A stretch of DNA of 64,000 bases from Dyella jiangningensis (lineage in GTDB: Bacteria; Pseudomonadota; Gammaproteobacteria; Xanthomonadales; Rhodanobacteraceae): assembly GCA_000632805.1 (NCBI GenBank), contig CP007444.1:1984001-2048000 (forward strand). The letters run 5' to 3'. A program made the position numbers and the translations under genes. The notes beneath the pieces were generated by a model. It was not told the DNA's origin, did not search any database, and was given only the letters and a program-made list of their open reading frames with translations. Below, piece by piece: positions 18,544 through 27,042 of the stretch (the first letter of the stretch is position 1; each line of letters starts with the position of its first letter).

Positions 18544-18593
18544 TACGAGATTCGTAACTTTGCCTTGCTCGCGATACTACGAGTTTCGTAGTA
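18544..18593. promoter_or_regulatory. Twin operator dyads for the XRE repressor
   Basis: Two inverted repeats share the core TACGA-N3-TCGTA: 18544-18556 (TACGA GAT TCGTA) and 18575-18593, where the arms extend to TACTACGA GTT TCGTAGTA. Their centres are 34 bp apart, close to three helical turns, and they sit directly upstream of the repressor start. The arrangement fits cooperative repressor binding over the promoter. Confidence 0.75.
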
Positions 18594-18647
18594 TTGAAGG
18601 CAAGCTGTTTCCGCTGACTAGCGAGGCACCTCGGCATGTCACTACAA

Positions 18648-18685
18648 GGCTATTTGTGCCCATCCCCCGACTCTATAAAATAAGC
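18648..18685 (+). repeat. Left terminal inverted repeat of the transposon
   Basis: Reads inward GGCTATTTGTGCCCA...ATAAAATAAGC (38 bp). It differs from the right copy at positions 24 and 25 only. Its last base is also the last base of the tnpA stop codon on the opposite strand. Confidence 0.88.
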
Positions 18686-21600
18686 TATAAAAAGCTTTTT
18701 ACATCAATGCCTTGGCGGGAGTTCTGGCCCGTATTGAACTCATTGGTGCCATGCCCCGCCTCGTTCCAGTTGACCAAGTCCACCAGCCGCGCCGCTAACG
18801 CATCCAGATCGACGCTCGTTTTGCCGGGAGTGAACTCGAAGGTGCCAAACAGATTGATGTTTTGCCAAGCCACCGGCGACATGCCCTTGAGTATTTCGAT
18901 GGCTCCCTCGTCTTCCACTGCACGCTTTTGATCATAGATACGGGACAGCAACGCGGTGTTGTAGTAGATGATCGCATTGGCGATCAGGCGCGAGCAGTCG
19001 TTCCAGATCTGCTGCTCTGCTTCCGTTTGTACGCGGAATTTTCCGCTATTGACGTAGGCGATCGCCCGGCGGAAACGATGGTAGGCCTCGCCTCGATTGA
19101 GTGCCTTCTGGACGCTCTGGCGCAATCCGACATCGTCGATGAAATCGAGGATATAGAGCGTCCGGTAGATGTTGTCCAGCTCCCACAGGGCTTTCTTGGT
19201 CTGATTTCGACGGGCATAACTACTCAGCTTGCGGATGATCGTGGCCTGGGTCACCTCCTTCTGTCCCAGTGACGCCATGATCCGCTGGATATTGGGCCAT
19301 TCGGCCACGATCAGCGCCTCATTGACCTTGCGTGCTGGCTTGATGAGCGCACTGCCGTACTGATTCGGTGACTTGAAACCGACCAACGAATCGACCTTCG
19401 TTCGCAGATCGCGGTAGCGCGGCGCGAAGCGATAGCCGAACGCGTGCAACACCCAGAAATTGACCTGGTTGGTGCCGTGGGTGTCGGTCGAATGCTGTTC
19501 GGGCTTGACCTCGGACGTATTGTTGAACAACAAGTCGAACACGTAATGGCTCTCGTGCTCGTGGGCACCGATGACCTGCCCGTTGATCGGGACATGATTG
19601 GCCACCACCGTGCACACGCTGACACCCTTTTTCATGCCGAAATACTTCGGTGAGTGCCGTGCATTGATCGTGTCGATTTGAGTTTCGATCCGCTGACCGT
19701 CGCTGCTCGAATGCAAATGGTTGCCGATATTGAAAAGATGGAACGCCGACAACCGAGCGGTGGCGTTGCTGATGGCATCGTTAGCGCCGCGTACGGTTTC
19801 CTGGCGCAGGAAGCTACGGGCGGTGGACAGCAACGAGGCGTGACTGAGACCGGAGACTTCGGCCATCTTCCACAACCCCATGTTGGTACCCATCGCGACA
19901 ATGCAGGCAAGAATCTCGCGAGGATCCGGCGCCTGTTTGACGTAGCGCTCCAGCACGTGCGAAAACGCATCCAGAAACCCGGTATTTCCCGCCACAAACC
20001 AGAGTAGATCGGCAATGCCGATGCCCGGCATTTGCGCGTAGAACGGGTTGTTGAGGGACTCGTCAAGCGCGGGATAGATCAGATTCCAGCGCCGCTTGTC
20101 GCCTTTGCCACGCACCGTGATATGCGCATTGTCACCCTCGGCAATGCGGGCGTTCACCGCTTGATACTTCGCTTCCAGCTGAGTGCGTAGCGCCGTCAAG
20201 GTATCCTCAATAGGGGCTTGCAGAATGGGGGCATCGAGGTCACGTAACACCGCCTCCTTGTCGTTCCAGCGCTCATCGCTGATCAAATCATCCTCGAAGC
20301 GACGAAATTCGTTGCTGTCCTTGACGAACACATCCCCCGCTTCCATCGCCTCGTAGAGCAGGCGATAGACGAGAAACTCGTAGCGATCGACGTCGAGTCG
20401 CTTGGCGCGGCCCTTGCCCTCTTCGGCGACGAACAGATAACCACGCAATCGTTTGGGGATCAGGTCGACCGGAAACGTGGCCCGATCGATCTGTCGCGGG
20501 GTATGCCCCAGTCGCAGGTGGCCTTGCAGGAAGTCGACGGCCGCCATGAGTGGCGCATGTTCGACCCGGCCAGCGAAATCCAGATCGGTGAACAAGTGGC
20601 GCAGGTTTCGCTTGAAGGTTGGCGACAGCGTGGTGTAGTACGCCCACTGGAAACCCACCTTGTCGAAGGCGATGTTCCGCATGTAGTCGGCCACCAGCGG
20701 AATGCGTTCGGGACCAAGATAGCTGAACGCCTTGGCTTTCACCGTCGCGAACACTGCATCGTCAGGAATCGTGTCGTCGACAAACAGGTGAAGCACCTCA
20801 CCGGCGGCCTTGAGGTGTTCGCTCGCGTCCGTCAGTGCTTGCCGCATCGCTTCTTCACTGGCCAGCTTCGCCTGCTTGCCGTAGCCATCGACGCGAACCA
20901 TGAAGGCTTCGATCAAATGGTCGTTGATCTGCCGGTAGCGGTGATAGGCGAAACACAACAGGTACAGCCGCGTGGTGGCCGGTGCCATACGCTGAAGCTT
21001 GTAGACGGTGTAGTACATCACCAGGGAAGAAAAGTACTTACCGCTCTCCTGCGAGATGCCTGCCGCTGCCAGGAACTGCTGAGCAAACGTATGCAACGGC
21101 TGAAAGAGCTGACGTCGTTCAACTTCTTGTTTGAGCGCCTTGTAACTGAAATCGTTGGGTTCGTGCTTGAGCGCGCTGATCCGATACACGGATTCATCGG
21201 CCTGCAGCAAGGTGTCGAGCTGAGTGCGTATATCGGGCGTCAGCGCCTGTTCCAGTAAGCGCGCTAATCGCGTGCGCTCGTGGGTGACCACCCAACCGAT
21301 GATGTCCTGAAAGGTACTGTACGCGGGTGTGGCGAAGCGCTCTCGTTCCACGTAATGGAGCGCTTCGCGCAGCAGGTAGCGAGGTTGCGTCGAGCGCATG
21401 GCCAGATGCTGGAGGCGCTCGACCAGTGCTCCTCGCGCAGACCGGCTCCATGGGTGAACATCCAACAACTGCAGAATGAGCTTCTGCAGCGCGGCACGCG
21501 TCGGTTGCGTGGGGGATCGAACGGTCTTCCAGGCAATATCCGGAAAATGCCGGGTGACGATATGCTGCACATCCTCGCGCACCGCTTCCGGCTCAACGTC

Positions 21601-21807
21601 GAAAAACTGCCTCTTGGCTTTGAAATAGCCTAATTGCAGTACCAGATACACGCCGGTTGTACCGCGGCGCATCGCTACCGCCGCTTGTTCGGCGGCACTC
21701 AGGTCGAAGTACAGAAGCCGCTCGTCGTCAGTGAATTGTGGCAGGCCGTAGAGGTCATCGATTTCTTCGCTGGCGAGGATGGCCAGTCGGTGTGGATTAG
21801 TCGTCAT
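18685..21807 (-). CDS. tnpA: Tn3-family transposase TnpA
   Basis: 1040 residues, in the usual 950-1050 range for Tn3-family transposases, which cut and join the 38-bp ends during replicative transposition. The DUF4158 N-terminal region (FTDDERLLYFDLSAAEQA) and the C-terminal DDE domain are visible. Marks include HSTDTHGTNQVNFWVLHAFGY, FAPRYRDL and the Glu region LNRGEAYHRFRRAIAYVNSGKFR. The frame is uninterrupted, so the enzyme is likely active. The start codon overlaps the end of the tyrosine recombinase gene by 11 bp, giving a recombinase-transposase operon. The stop codon touches the left terminal repeat. Confidence 0.97.
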   Translation of the reverse strand: MTTNPHRLAILASEEIDDLYGLPQFTDDERLLYFDLSAAEQAAVAMRRGTTGVYLVLQLGYFKAKRQFFDVEPEAVREDVQHIVTRHFPDIAWKTVRSPTQPTRAALQKLILQLLDVHPWSRSARGALVERLQHLAMRSTQPRYLLREALHYVERERFATPAYSTFQDIIGWVVTHERTRLARLLEQALTPDIRTQLDTLLQADESVYRISALKHEPNDFSYKALKQEVERRQLFQPLHTFAQQFLAAAGISQESGKYFSSLVMYYTVYKLQRMAPATTRLYLLCFAYHRYRQINDHLIEAFMVRVDGYGKQAKLASEEAMRQALTDASEHLKAAGEVLHLFVDDTIPDDAVFATVKAKAFSYLGPERIPLVADYMRNIAFDKVGFQWAYYTTLSPTFKRNLRHLFTDLDFAGRVEHAPLMAAVDFLQGHLRLGHTPRQIDRATFPVDLIPKRLRGYLFVAEEGKGRAKRLDVDRYEFLVYRLLYEAMEAGDVFVKDSNEFRRFEDDLISDERWNDKEAVLRDLDAPILQAPIEDTLTALRTQLEAKYQAVNARIAEGDNAHITVRGKGDKRRWNLIYPALDESLNNPFYAQMPGIGIADLLWFVAGNTGFLDAFSHVLERYVKQAPDPREILACIVAMGTNMGLWKMAEVSGLSHASLLSTARSFLRQETVRGANDAISNATARLSAFHLFNIGNHLHSSSDGQRIETQIDTINARHSPKYFGMKKGVSVCTVVANHVPINGQVIGAHEHESHYVFDLLFNNTSEVKPEQHSTDTHGTNQVNFWVLHAFGYRFAPRYRDLRTKVDSLVGFKSPNQYGSALIKPARKVNEALIVAEWPNIQRIMASLGQKEVTQATIIRKLSSYARRNQTKKALWELDNIYRTLYILDFIDDVGLRQSVQKALNRGEAYHRFRRAIAYVNSGKFRVQTEAEQQIWNDCSRLIANAIIYYNTALLSRIYDQKRAVEDEGAIEILKGMSPVAWQNINLFGTFEFTPGKTSVDLDALAARLVDLVNWNEAGHGTNEFNTGQNSRQGIDVKSFL

Positions 21808-22774
21808 CGTGCCCTATATACAAAGGGATAGGCTCGTTGAGCCCGCGTTCGATGCGGGCTTGCGCGAAGGGATCGTCTCCATCGATATAGCGCATGGCCG
21901 AATGCACATCCTTCCAGCCGACGTACTCCATCAGGGCTTTGACATCCCATCCGTTGGTATTGGCCCATCCCGCAAACCCGCGGCGCAGCGAATGGCCGCT
22001 GTAAACCTCGACGGCGGCGAGGCCCGCACGCGTGAACAGGCGGCGAAGCATCGGCACCACGCTATTCTCGTGCAAGGCGCGGACGGACACCGTACCTGTC
22101 CGCGTGATCGCGCGAAATAGCGGCCCCGTCGTCAGGCCTGCATATCCGATCCAATCCAGCGTCGCGGTCACCGGGCACCACCGGCTCAAGGCGGGAACGC
22201 GATACGTGGTGCCTACCTGTTGGCGATCGGTCTTGGTGCGCGTGAGAAAACACGTGAGCCCCTGACCAGGCACCACGGCGACGTGTTCGGTCTGCAAGCT
22301 CACCAAATCGTCGATGCGAAAACCGCGCCAGAAACCGAGCAGCAACAGGGCGCGATCGCGCCGACAGCGGAGCGCTTCAGGGGCGTCGCCGTGCGCATCC
22401 GCTGCGACAATGGCGGCATCGAGCCAGTCTGCGACCCGGGCAAGGACAGTCAGCTGCAGAGGTTCGGCGCGTTTCTCCCTGGCCGGATGGAGTGCCTGAA
22501 TGCCCTTCATGGTCTTCTTGACGAGGTCCGCAGTCGTCGGATCGACGAACCCGTGGGTAGCGTGCCATTGCGCCAAGGCGGCCAGGCGCAGGCGAAGTGT
22601 GTTGATCGATAGCGATGTGGCGTAGGTGACGAGATAGTCCGCCACGGTCTGCGATGTGGCCGGCAGAAGCCCCCCCCACGTCACTTCGAAATGACGTACC
22701 GCCGAGGCGTAGCTTCGCTGCGTGTTGGGCCGCTGCGCCGCCTTCAGATACTGTTCGAGCGAATGTGATGACAT
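21797..22774 (-). CDS. Tyrosine recombinase, probable cointegrate resolvase (TnpI-like)
   Basis: 325 residues. The N-terminal SAM-like core-binding domain (SLEQYLKAAQRPNTQRSYASAV, then TLRLRLAALAQWH) precedes a catalytic domain. Active-site residues: Arg in LLLGFWRGFRIDDL, His-x-x-Arg in SGHSLRRGFAGWA, the His/Trp position in YVGWKDVHSAMRY, where the final Tyr is the nucleophile. Tn3 elements that lack a serine resolvase use such enzymes (TnpI of Tn4430, TnpS of Tn4651) to resolve cointegrates. Its overlap with tnpA supports that role. A candidate core site lies 97 bp upstream of the start. Confidence 0.92.
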   Translation of the reverse strand: MSSHSLEQYLKAAQRPNTQRSYASAVRHFEVTWGGLLPATSQTVADYLVTYATSLSINTLRLRLAALAQWHATHGFVDPTTADLVKKTMKGIQALHPAREKRAEPLQLTVLARVADWLDAAIVAADAHGDAPEALRCRRDRALLLLGFWRGFRIDDLVSLQTEHVAVVPGQGLTCFLTRTKTDRQQVGTTYRVPALSRWCPVTATLDWIGYAGLTTGPLFRAITRTGTVSVRALHENSVVPMLRRLFTRAGLAAVEVYSGHSLRRGFAGWANTNGWDVKALMEYVGWKDVHSAMRYIDGDDPFAQARIERGLNEPIPLYIGHDDD

Positions 22775-22870
22775 GGGTCGTCACGCACCTCTCAATGACG
22801 GTATAGCGGTGATGGGCCCCAAGCCGAGGCCACAGCTCTTTCAAAACGCCGAGTCCGCAGCCTATGGTGA

Positions 22871-22897
22871 TTGCCAGTCCAGTGCAAAACCTGGCAA
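22871..22897. promoter_or_regulatory. Candidate resolution site next to the recombinase gene
   Basis: TTGCCAG (22871-22877) and CTGGCAA (22891-22897) form a perfect 7-bp inverted repeat around a 13-base spacer, in the 193-bp gap upstream of the tyrosine recombinase gene. In Tn4430 the internal resolution site lies at the same place and is built of short inverted repeats. The call is by position and symmetry only. Confidence 0.4.
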
Positions 22898-22967
22898 GCG
22901 CCGTATCCTCCACATATACGCATGCGAGTTTCCCATCAAGCGTTAGCCTTGGTTTGCACAGGCTGAC

Positions 22968-24242
22968 TCAAAGCGGCATGGCAATGGCGTCAAGCCCCTT
23001 CATGCCCGTGCCAAAACGCGCTATGGCCTCGCGATGGGCCATTAGGGCGCCATAAGGTAGATAACGTAGATCCAGCTCGTGCACGCGACTGAAAGCCGGG
23101 CGTGCGAATTGCGCGCGAACATCGCTTTCACGAGCATCCGGTGCCACCAGGAAGTAGCGCGCGTCCGCGTGATCCGGCGCACCGAGCGCAAGATCAAGCA
23201 TCCGCACAATGCCCGAGTAAATACTCGTAGTGTGTTCGACTTCAAAAGCCGCCGCGACACGCTTCGTGCCTCGGTCCAGCCATAGCACGTCGATCAAGCG
23301 AATCGCATCTGCGGCGCGATGTTCTTCTAACGCGAGTGGCAAACAATGCAGACAACCGTCGTCAAGCCGGCTCTCCCCGTGAGTTCGGCTACGGTCATTG
23401 GCAGCAATCCATACGTCGTAACCCAGGGCCCGCCCTAAATCGCGCAACCAACCCTGCACCTGGGTATGGGTGTGATCCTGATCGCGAGCCAGCTCCATCG
23501 CCTTACGGTGAGCGGCGTTTTCCTCCCTGATGCGCGCCAAATCGGCTTCCCATCGGCTGAGCGCGTCCGGCGCATCATCTGCCAGTGGCAAGGGGTAGCG
23601 TCCGCTACCCATGTCAAAGAGAAAGCCAGCGATCGCCCCCAGGTCGTTGGACAAGCGCGTGCGGTGCGCGGCGTTGAGCGCGAGCACGCCCTCGCGCATG
23701 GCCAAGTAGGCATCCCAGCGACCGAGCTTCACCTTGGCGCCAGTCAGCGCGTTGTAACCGTTGACGATGGCGGTATTGAATGGCACAGCCAAGGTGGGAT
23801 GCAGAAAGTACAGAAGGTTGGCGACCGCAGGCCCCAGACCCTTGATGCCCTGCCGATCCAGCGCATGAACCGCCTGGATGAGTTCGGCCTCGTCGTTGCC
23901 GCATAGGCAGGTGTTGAGAAAGCGGCCGAACGCCTGCTGATTGCCGCGATGCTCATAGATGTCGGGAATACGCAGTTTGGGTTTCCACAGGAACGCATGG
24001 TCGGCCCCGCGAAAAATCTGTCGTTGCTCGGCGATCGAGTGAACCACGGTTTCCAGGGAGGAGCCACGGTAGGCGTTGCCGAAGGTGTCGGTCTCGATCT
24101 CCGCGACCACGGCTTGCAGCCCGCGCCGGATGGCCCGGAAGTTCTTCAGTCGCTGATCCCATAGGAACCAGCTTTGGTAGGTACCGCCCGCGTCCTCCCG
24201 CCAACGCTCGATCAGCCGAACCACGATCTCATGCGATGCCAT
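22968..24242 (-). CDS. Putative nuclease: HhH-like N-terminus with PD-(D/E)XK-like C-terminus
   Basis: 424 residues. The middle segment LDRQGIKGLGPAVANLLYFLHPTLAVPFNTAIVNGYNAL resembles a helix-hairpin-helix DNA-binding unit of glycosylase type. The C-terminal part has LIDVLWLDRGTKRVAAAFEVEHTTSIYSGIVRMLDL, where Asp followed by FEVE and TTS recalls the catalytic core of PD-(D/E)XK nucleases (Asp ... Glu-x-Glu/Lys), and then YFLVAPDARESDVRAQ. I do not recognise a named family. It is on the same strand as the recombinase and transposase (193 bp gap) and is separated from the divergent copper genes by 96 bp. It could be an accessory defence nuclease of the element or a type II-like restriction enzyme without a methylase. 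Confidence 0.75.
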   Translation of the reverse strand: MASHEIVVRLIERWREDAGGTYQSWFLWDQRLKNFRAIRRGLQAVVAEIETDTFGNAYRGSSLETVVHSIAEQRQIFRGADHAFLWKPKLRIPDIYEHRGNQQAFGRFLNTCLCGNDEAELIQAVHALDRQGIKGLGPAVANLLYFLHPTLAVPFNTAIVNGYNALTGAKVKLGRWDAYLAMREGVLALNAAHRTRLSNDLGAIAGFLFDMGSGRYPLPLADDAPDALSRWEADLARIREENAAHRKAMELARDQDHTHTQVQGWLRDLGRALGYDVWIAANDRSRTHGESRLDDGCLHCLPLALEEHRAADAIRLIDVLWLDRGTKRVAAAFEVEHTTSIYSGIVRMLDLALGAPDHADARYFLVAPDARESDVRAQFARPAFSRVHELDLRYLPYGALMAHREAIARFGTGMKGLDAIAMPL

Positions 24243-24338
24243 GCTTGCTCCCTAAGGCGGCCTTATCACGATATTCAACCATCCTACACACCGGTCGGCG
24301 CAGGCTCTTGATGGTTTGCCACTTTCATGGAGGTCGCG

Positions 24339-24695
24339 ATGAAGACCATCAACGTAACGGGATATGGGCGGTTCGGCCCCCTGGCGTTGGGCCTGATGTT
24401 GGCGAGTGGTCTGGCGACGGCCCAGGATATGCCGCCAGGGGCACCGCAGACGCCCGCTCCCACCGGCGCCATGCACGATCAGCAAGGAATGGAGGGGATG
24501 AAAGGCATGCATGATGCCCATATGCAGGGCATGCACACCATGCCGGCTACCGTGTCGGCGGTCGATGCCAAGACGGGCGTGGTGGATGTCACCGCAGCCG
24601 GCATGCCATTAAAGGTCCATTTTCCGCCGTCAAGCGTCGCGTCGCTGAAAGCCGGGGACCAGATCACTCTGCACCTGGGTTTCAGTAAACCCTGA
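24339..24695 (+). CDS. Periplasmic Met/His-rich copper-binding protein
   Basis: 118 residues from ATG 24339, with GGAGG upstream. A signal peptide (LALGLMLASGLATAQ) is followed by a Met/His-rich stretch (GAMHDQQGMEGMKGMHDAHMQGMHTM), a typical Cu(I) ligand array. A small beta-rich domain resembling CusF-like folds follows (ATVSAVDAKTGVVDVTAAG, LKAGDQITLHLGF). It is the first gene of the rightward copper cluster. Its probable role is to buffer copper in the periplasm or pass it to efflux or oxidase proteins. Confidence 0.8.
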   Translation: MKTINVTGYGRFGPLALGLMLASGLATAQDMPPGAPQTPAPTGAMHDQQGMEGMKGMHDAHMQGMHTMPATVSAVDAKTGVVDVTAAGMPLKVHFPPSSVASLKAGDQITLHLGFSKP

Positions 24696-24754
24696 GACAG
24701 CTACACCCACCTCCAGAGTTGAGGGGTGGTATAGCGAAGGGTAAGCTGGCCCTT

Positions 24755-25168
24755 ATGACGGCATCCTTGCGCCCCTTTGCACGCTCCCGTGGCCTTCGCG
24801 TCATGGCGGTGTGGGCGTGGCTGATGCTGATCATCACCTCCTTATCCGCCGCCCCTTTGGCTGGAAGCACGGTCGCTGCACCATCCCATCACCACCACGC
24901 CGTCACGGCCATGGCCGGTGATCATTGCCACCATGGCGTGGCAGCAACCGCTAAGACGTCATTCGATTGTTGCTCTTCCAGGGCAGGCTGCTGTGGTGGT
25001 CCTGTGGGCCACACCTGCAGCTGCGCGGCCATGTGCGGCACGGCGTTACCGCCTGACTCCGCCACCGTCACGGCCGCTACCACGATCACCGCGGCTTACG
25101 GCCGTGTGGCGAGGCCCAACACCCCCTCTTTGGCGGCCGCGCCGCCGTTACGACCACCGTCCGCCTGA
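24755..25168 (+). CDS. copL: CopL-like Cys/His-rich protein
   Basis: About 137 residues. A signal or anchor helix (VMAVWAWLMLIITSLSAAPLAG) is followed by HHHH and a Cys/His cluster (DHCHHGVAATAKTSFDCCSSRAGCC, then HTCSCAAMC). The ending PLRPPSA resembles Xanthomonas CopL, encoded immediately upstream of copA and needed for copper-dependent induction of the operon. The order here (copL, copA, copB, copM, copG) is the same. The start is uncertain: ATG 24755 is listed; a TTG at 24719 is an in-frame alternative. Confidence 0.72.
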   Translation: MTASLRPFARSRGLRVMAVWAWLMLIITSLSAAPLAGSTVAAPSHHHHAVTAMAGDHCHHGVAATAKTSFDCCSSRAGCCGGPVGHTCSCAAMCGTALPPDSATVTAATTITAAYGRVARPNTPSLAAAPPLRPPSA

Positions 25169-25275
25169 CACTCCCTGTCGATGAGCCTTGCTCGCGTGTC
25201 GCCGTATCGGTGACGTATGGCAAGTGGCAGTGATTGGCGACGACGCACGACGTCGTTCGCCTTGGAGAGTTGGCA

Positions 25276-27042
25276 ATGAAACGTTTTCCCCCGCCCGCGA
25301 TCGATGTGTCGCGGCGCCGCTTCGTTCAAGGTATTGCTCTGGGCGGCGCCGGCGCCGGACTGGGGCTGTGGCGTCCAAACAACGCCTGGGCGCTGCCCAG
25401 TCCGGGCCAACCCACGGCGCTGAGCGGCACCGAGTTCGATTTGGCCGTGGCCGAGACACCGGTCAATTACACCGGCGTGGCGCGACCTGCCGTGACCGTC
25501 AACGGTGGTGTTCCCGCGCCGATCCTGCACTGGAAGGAAGGCACGACGGTCACCCTGCGCGTTAGCAACCGGCTACGTACCCCCACCTCGATCCACTGGC
25601 ACGGCATCCTGCTGCCGGCCCACATGGACGGGGTGCCTGGCCTGAGTTTTGACGGCATCGCACCCGGCGAAACCTTTGTTTATCGCTTCCAAGTTCGCCA
25701 GGCTGGCACCTACTGGTACCACTCGCACTCGGGCTTTCAGGAGCAGACCGGTCTCTATGGTCCGCTGGTGATCGCGCCGGCGGGTCCGGAGCGTTATCCG
25801 ACCGATCGCGATTACGTTGTGATGCTTAGCGACTGGACCGATGAGGACCCGGATCGCATCTACGCCAAGCTCAAGAAGCAGAGCGATTACTACAACTTCG
25901 CCCAGCCGACGGCTCCGGATTTCTTCCGCGATGTTCGCGAGAAGGGGCTGAGTCAGGCACTGGACAGGCGCAAGATGTGGAACCAGATGCGCATGAACCC
26001 GACGGACCTGGGTGACGTCTCCGGTTACACCTACACCTATCTGATGAACGGCACCGCGCCGGCCGGGAACTGGACGGGCCTCTTCCGGCCCGGTGAAAAG
26101 GTTCGCCTGCGTTTCATCAACGGCTCGGCGTCGACGCTCTTCGATGTGCGCATTCCTGGGCTGAAGATGACCGTGATTGCCGCCGACGGACAGGATGTCG
26201 ACCCGGTGCCGGTCGACGAATTCCGCATTTCGGTGGCCGAAACCTATGACGTGATCGTCGAGCCGCAGGAGGATCGCGCCTTCACCGTCTTCGCGCAGTC
26301 CATCGATCGCACCGGCTATGCGCGCGGCACCTTAGCGCCGCGCGCCGGCCTGGAAGCGGAGGTGCCCGCCATGGATCCACGCTTGTGGCTGAGCATGCAG
26401 GACATGATGGGCGCAATGGGTCGCGATCATGGCGACATACACGACATGTCAGGCATGGCCGGCATGGATATGAATGACATGCCGGGCATGGACATGACTG
26501 GTATGGCGATGGGTGCGGCGCCCCCGGTCCATCACGCCAGGACCGAATACGGCCCCGGCGTGGACATGCACGTCGACACGCCGCGCACCAATCTGGACGA
26601 TCCCGGCATCGGGCTGCGCGACAACGGCCGGCGCGTGTTGACCTACGCCGATTTGCACACGATCGGCGGTTCCATCGATCCGCGCGAACCCAGCCGCGAG
26701 ATCGAGCTGCACTTGACCGGCAACATGGACCGTTTCATGTGGTCGTTCGACGGGGTGAAGTTCTCCGACGCCACGCCCGTGCACTTCAACCATGGGGAGC
26801 GCCTGCGCATCGTGCTGGTCAACGACACCATGATGAACCATCCGATCCACCTGCATGGCATGTGGAGCGAGCTGGAGAACGCCGAAGGCCAGTTCCAGGT
26901 GCGCAAGCACACCATCAACGTGCAGCCGGCGCAGCGCATCACCTACGGCGTGACGGCCGATGCCCTCGGCCGCTGGGCCTACCACTGCCATCTGCTGTAC
27001 CACATGGAGGCGGGCATGTTCCGCGAGGTGGTGGTGTCATGA
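25276..27042 (+). CDS. copA: Copper resistance multicopper oxidase CopA
   Basis: 588 residues from ATG 25276 (GGAGAG upstream). A Tat signal (SRRRFVQGIALGGAGAG) sends the folded enzyme to the periplasm, where CopA-type oxidases oxidise Cu(I) and bind copper. Copper ligands are in HWHGI, WYHSHSGFQEQ, HPIHLHGMW and AYHCHLLYHMEAGMF, covering the type 1 and trinuclear sites. Before the last domain is a Met-rich insert (HDMSGMAGMDMNDMPGMDM) characteristic of CopA. The stop overlaps the copB start (ATGA). A longer frame starting at 25234 is rejected because it precedes the Tat signal. Confidence 0.96.
   Translation: MKRFPPPAIDVSRRRFVQGIALGGAGAGLGLWRPNNAWALPSPGQPTALSGTEFDLAVAETPVNYTGVARPAVTVNGGVPAPILHWKEGTTVTLRVSNRLRTPTSIHWHGILLPAHMDGVPGLSFDGIAPGETFVYRFQVRQAGTYWYHSHSGFQEQTGLYGPLVIAPAGPERYPTDRDYVVMLSDWTDEDPDRIYAKLKKQSDYYNFAQPTAPDFFRDVREKGLSQALDRRKMWNQMRMNPTDLGDVSGYTYTYLMNGTAPAGNWTGLFRPGEKVRLRFINGSASTLFDVRIPGLKMTVIAADGQDVDPVPVDEFRISVAETYDVIVEPQEDRAFTVFAQSIDRTGYARGTLAPRAGLEAEVPAMDPRLWLSMQDMMGAMGRDHGDIHDMSGMAGMDMNDMPGMDMTGMAMGAAPPVHHARTEYGPGVDMHVDTPRTNLDDPGIGLRDNGRRVLTYADLHTIGGSIDPREPSREIELHLTGNMDRFMWSFDGVKFSDATPVHFNHGERLRIVLVNDTMMNHPIHLHGMWSELENAEGQFQVRKHTINVQPAQRITYGVTADALGRWAYHCHLLYHMEAGMFREVVVS

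Noticed and set aside
18536-18573. GGGGTGCC start at 18536 as a possible Tn3 terminal repeat
   Set aside because: It has the GGGG start of many Tn3 ends, but no inverted partner was found, whereas 18648-18685 has a 36/38 match at 55838-55875.
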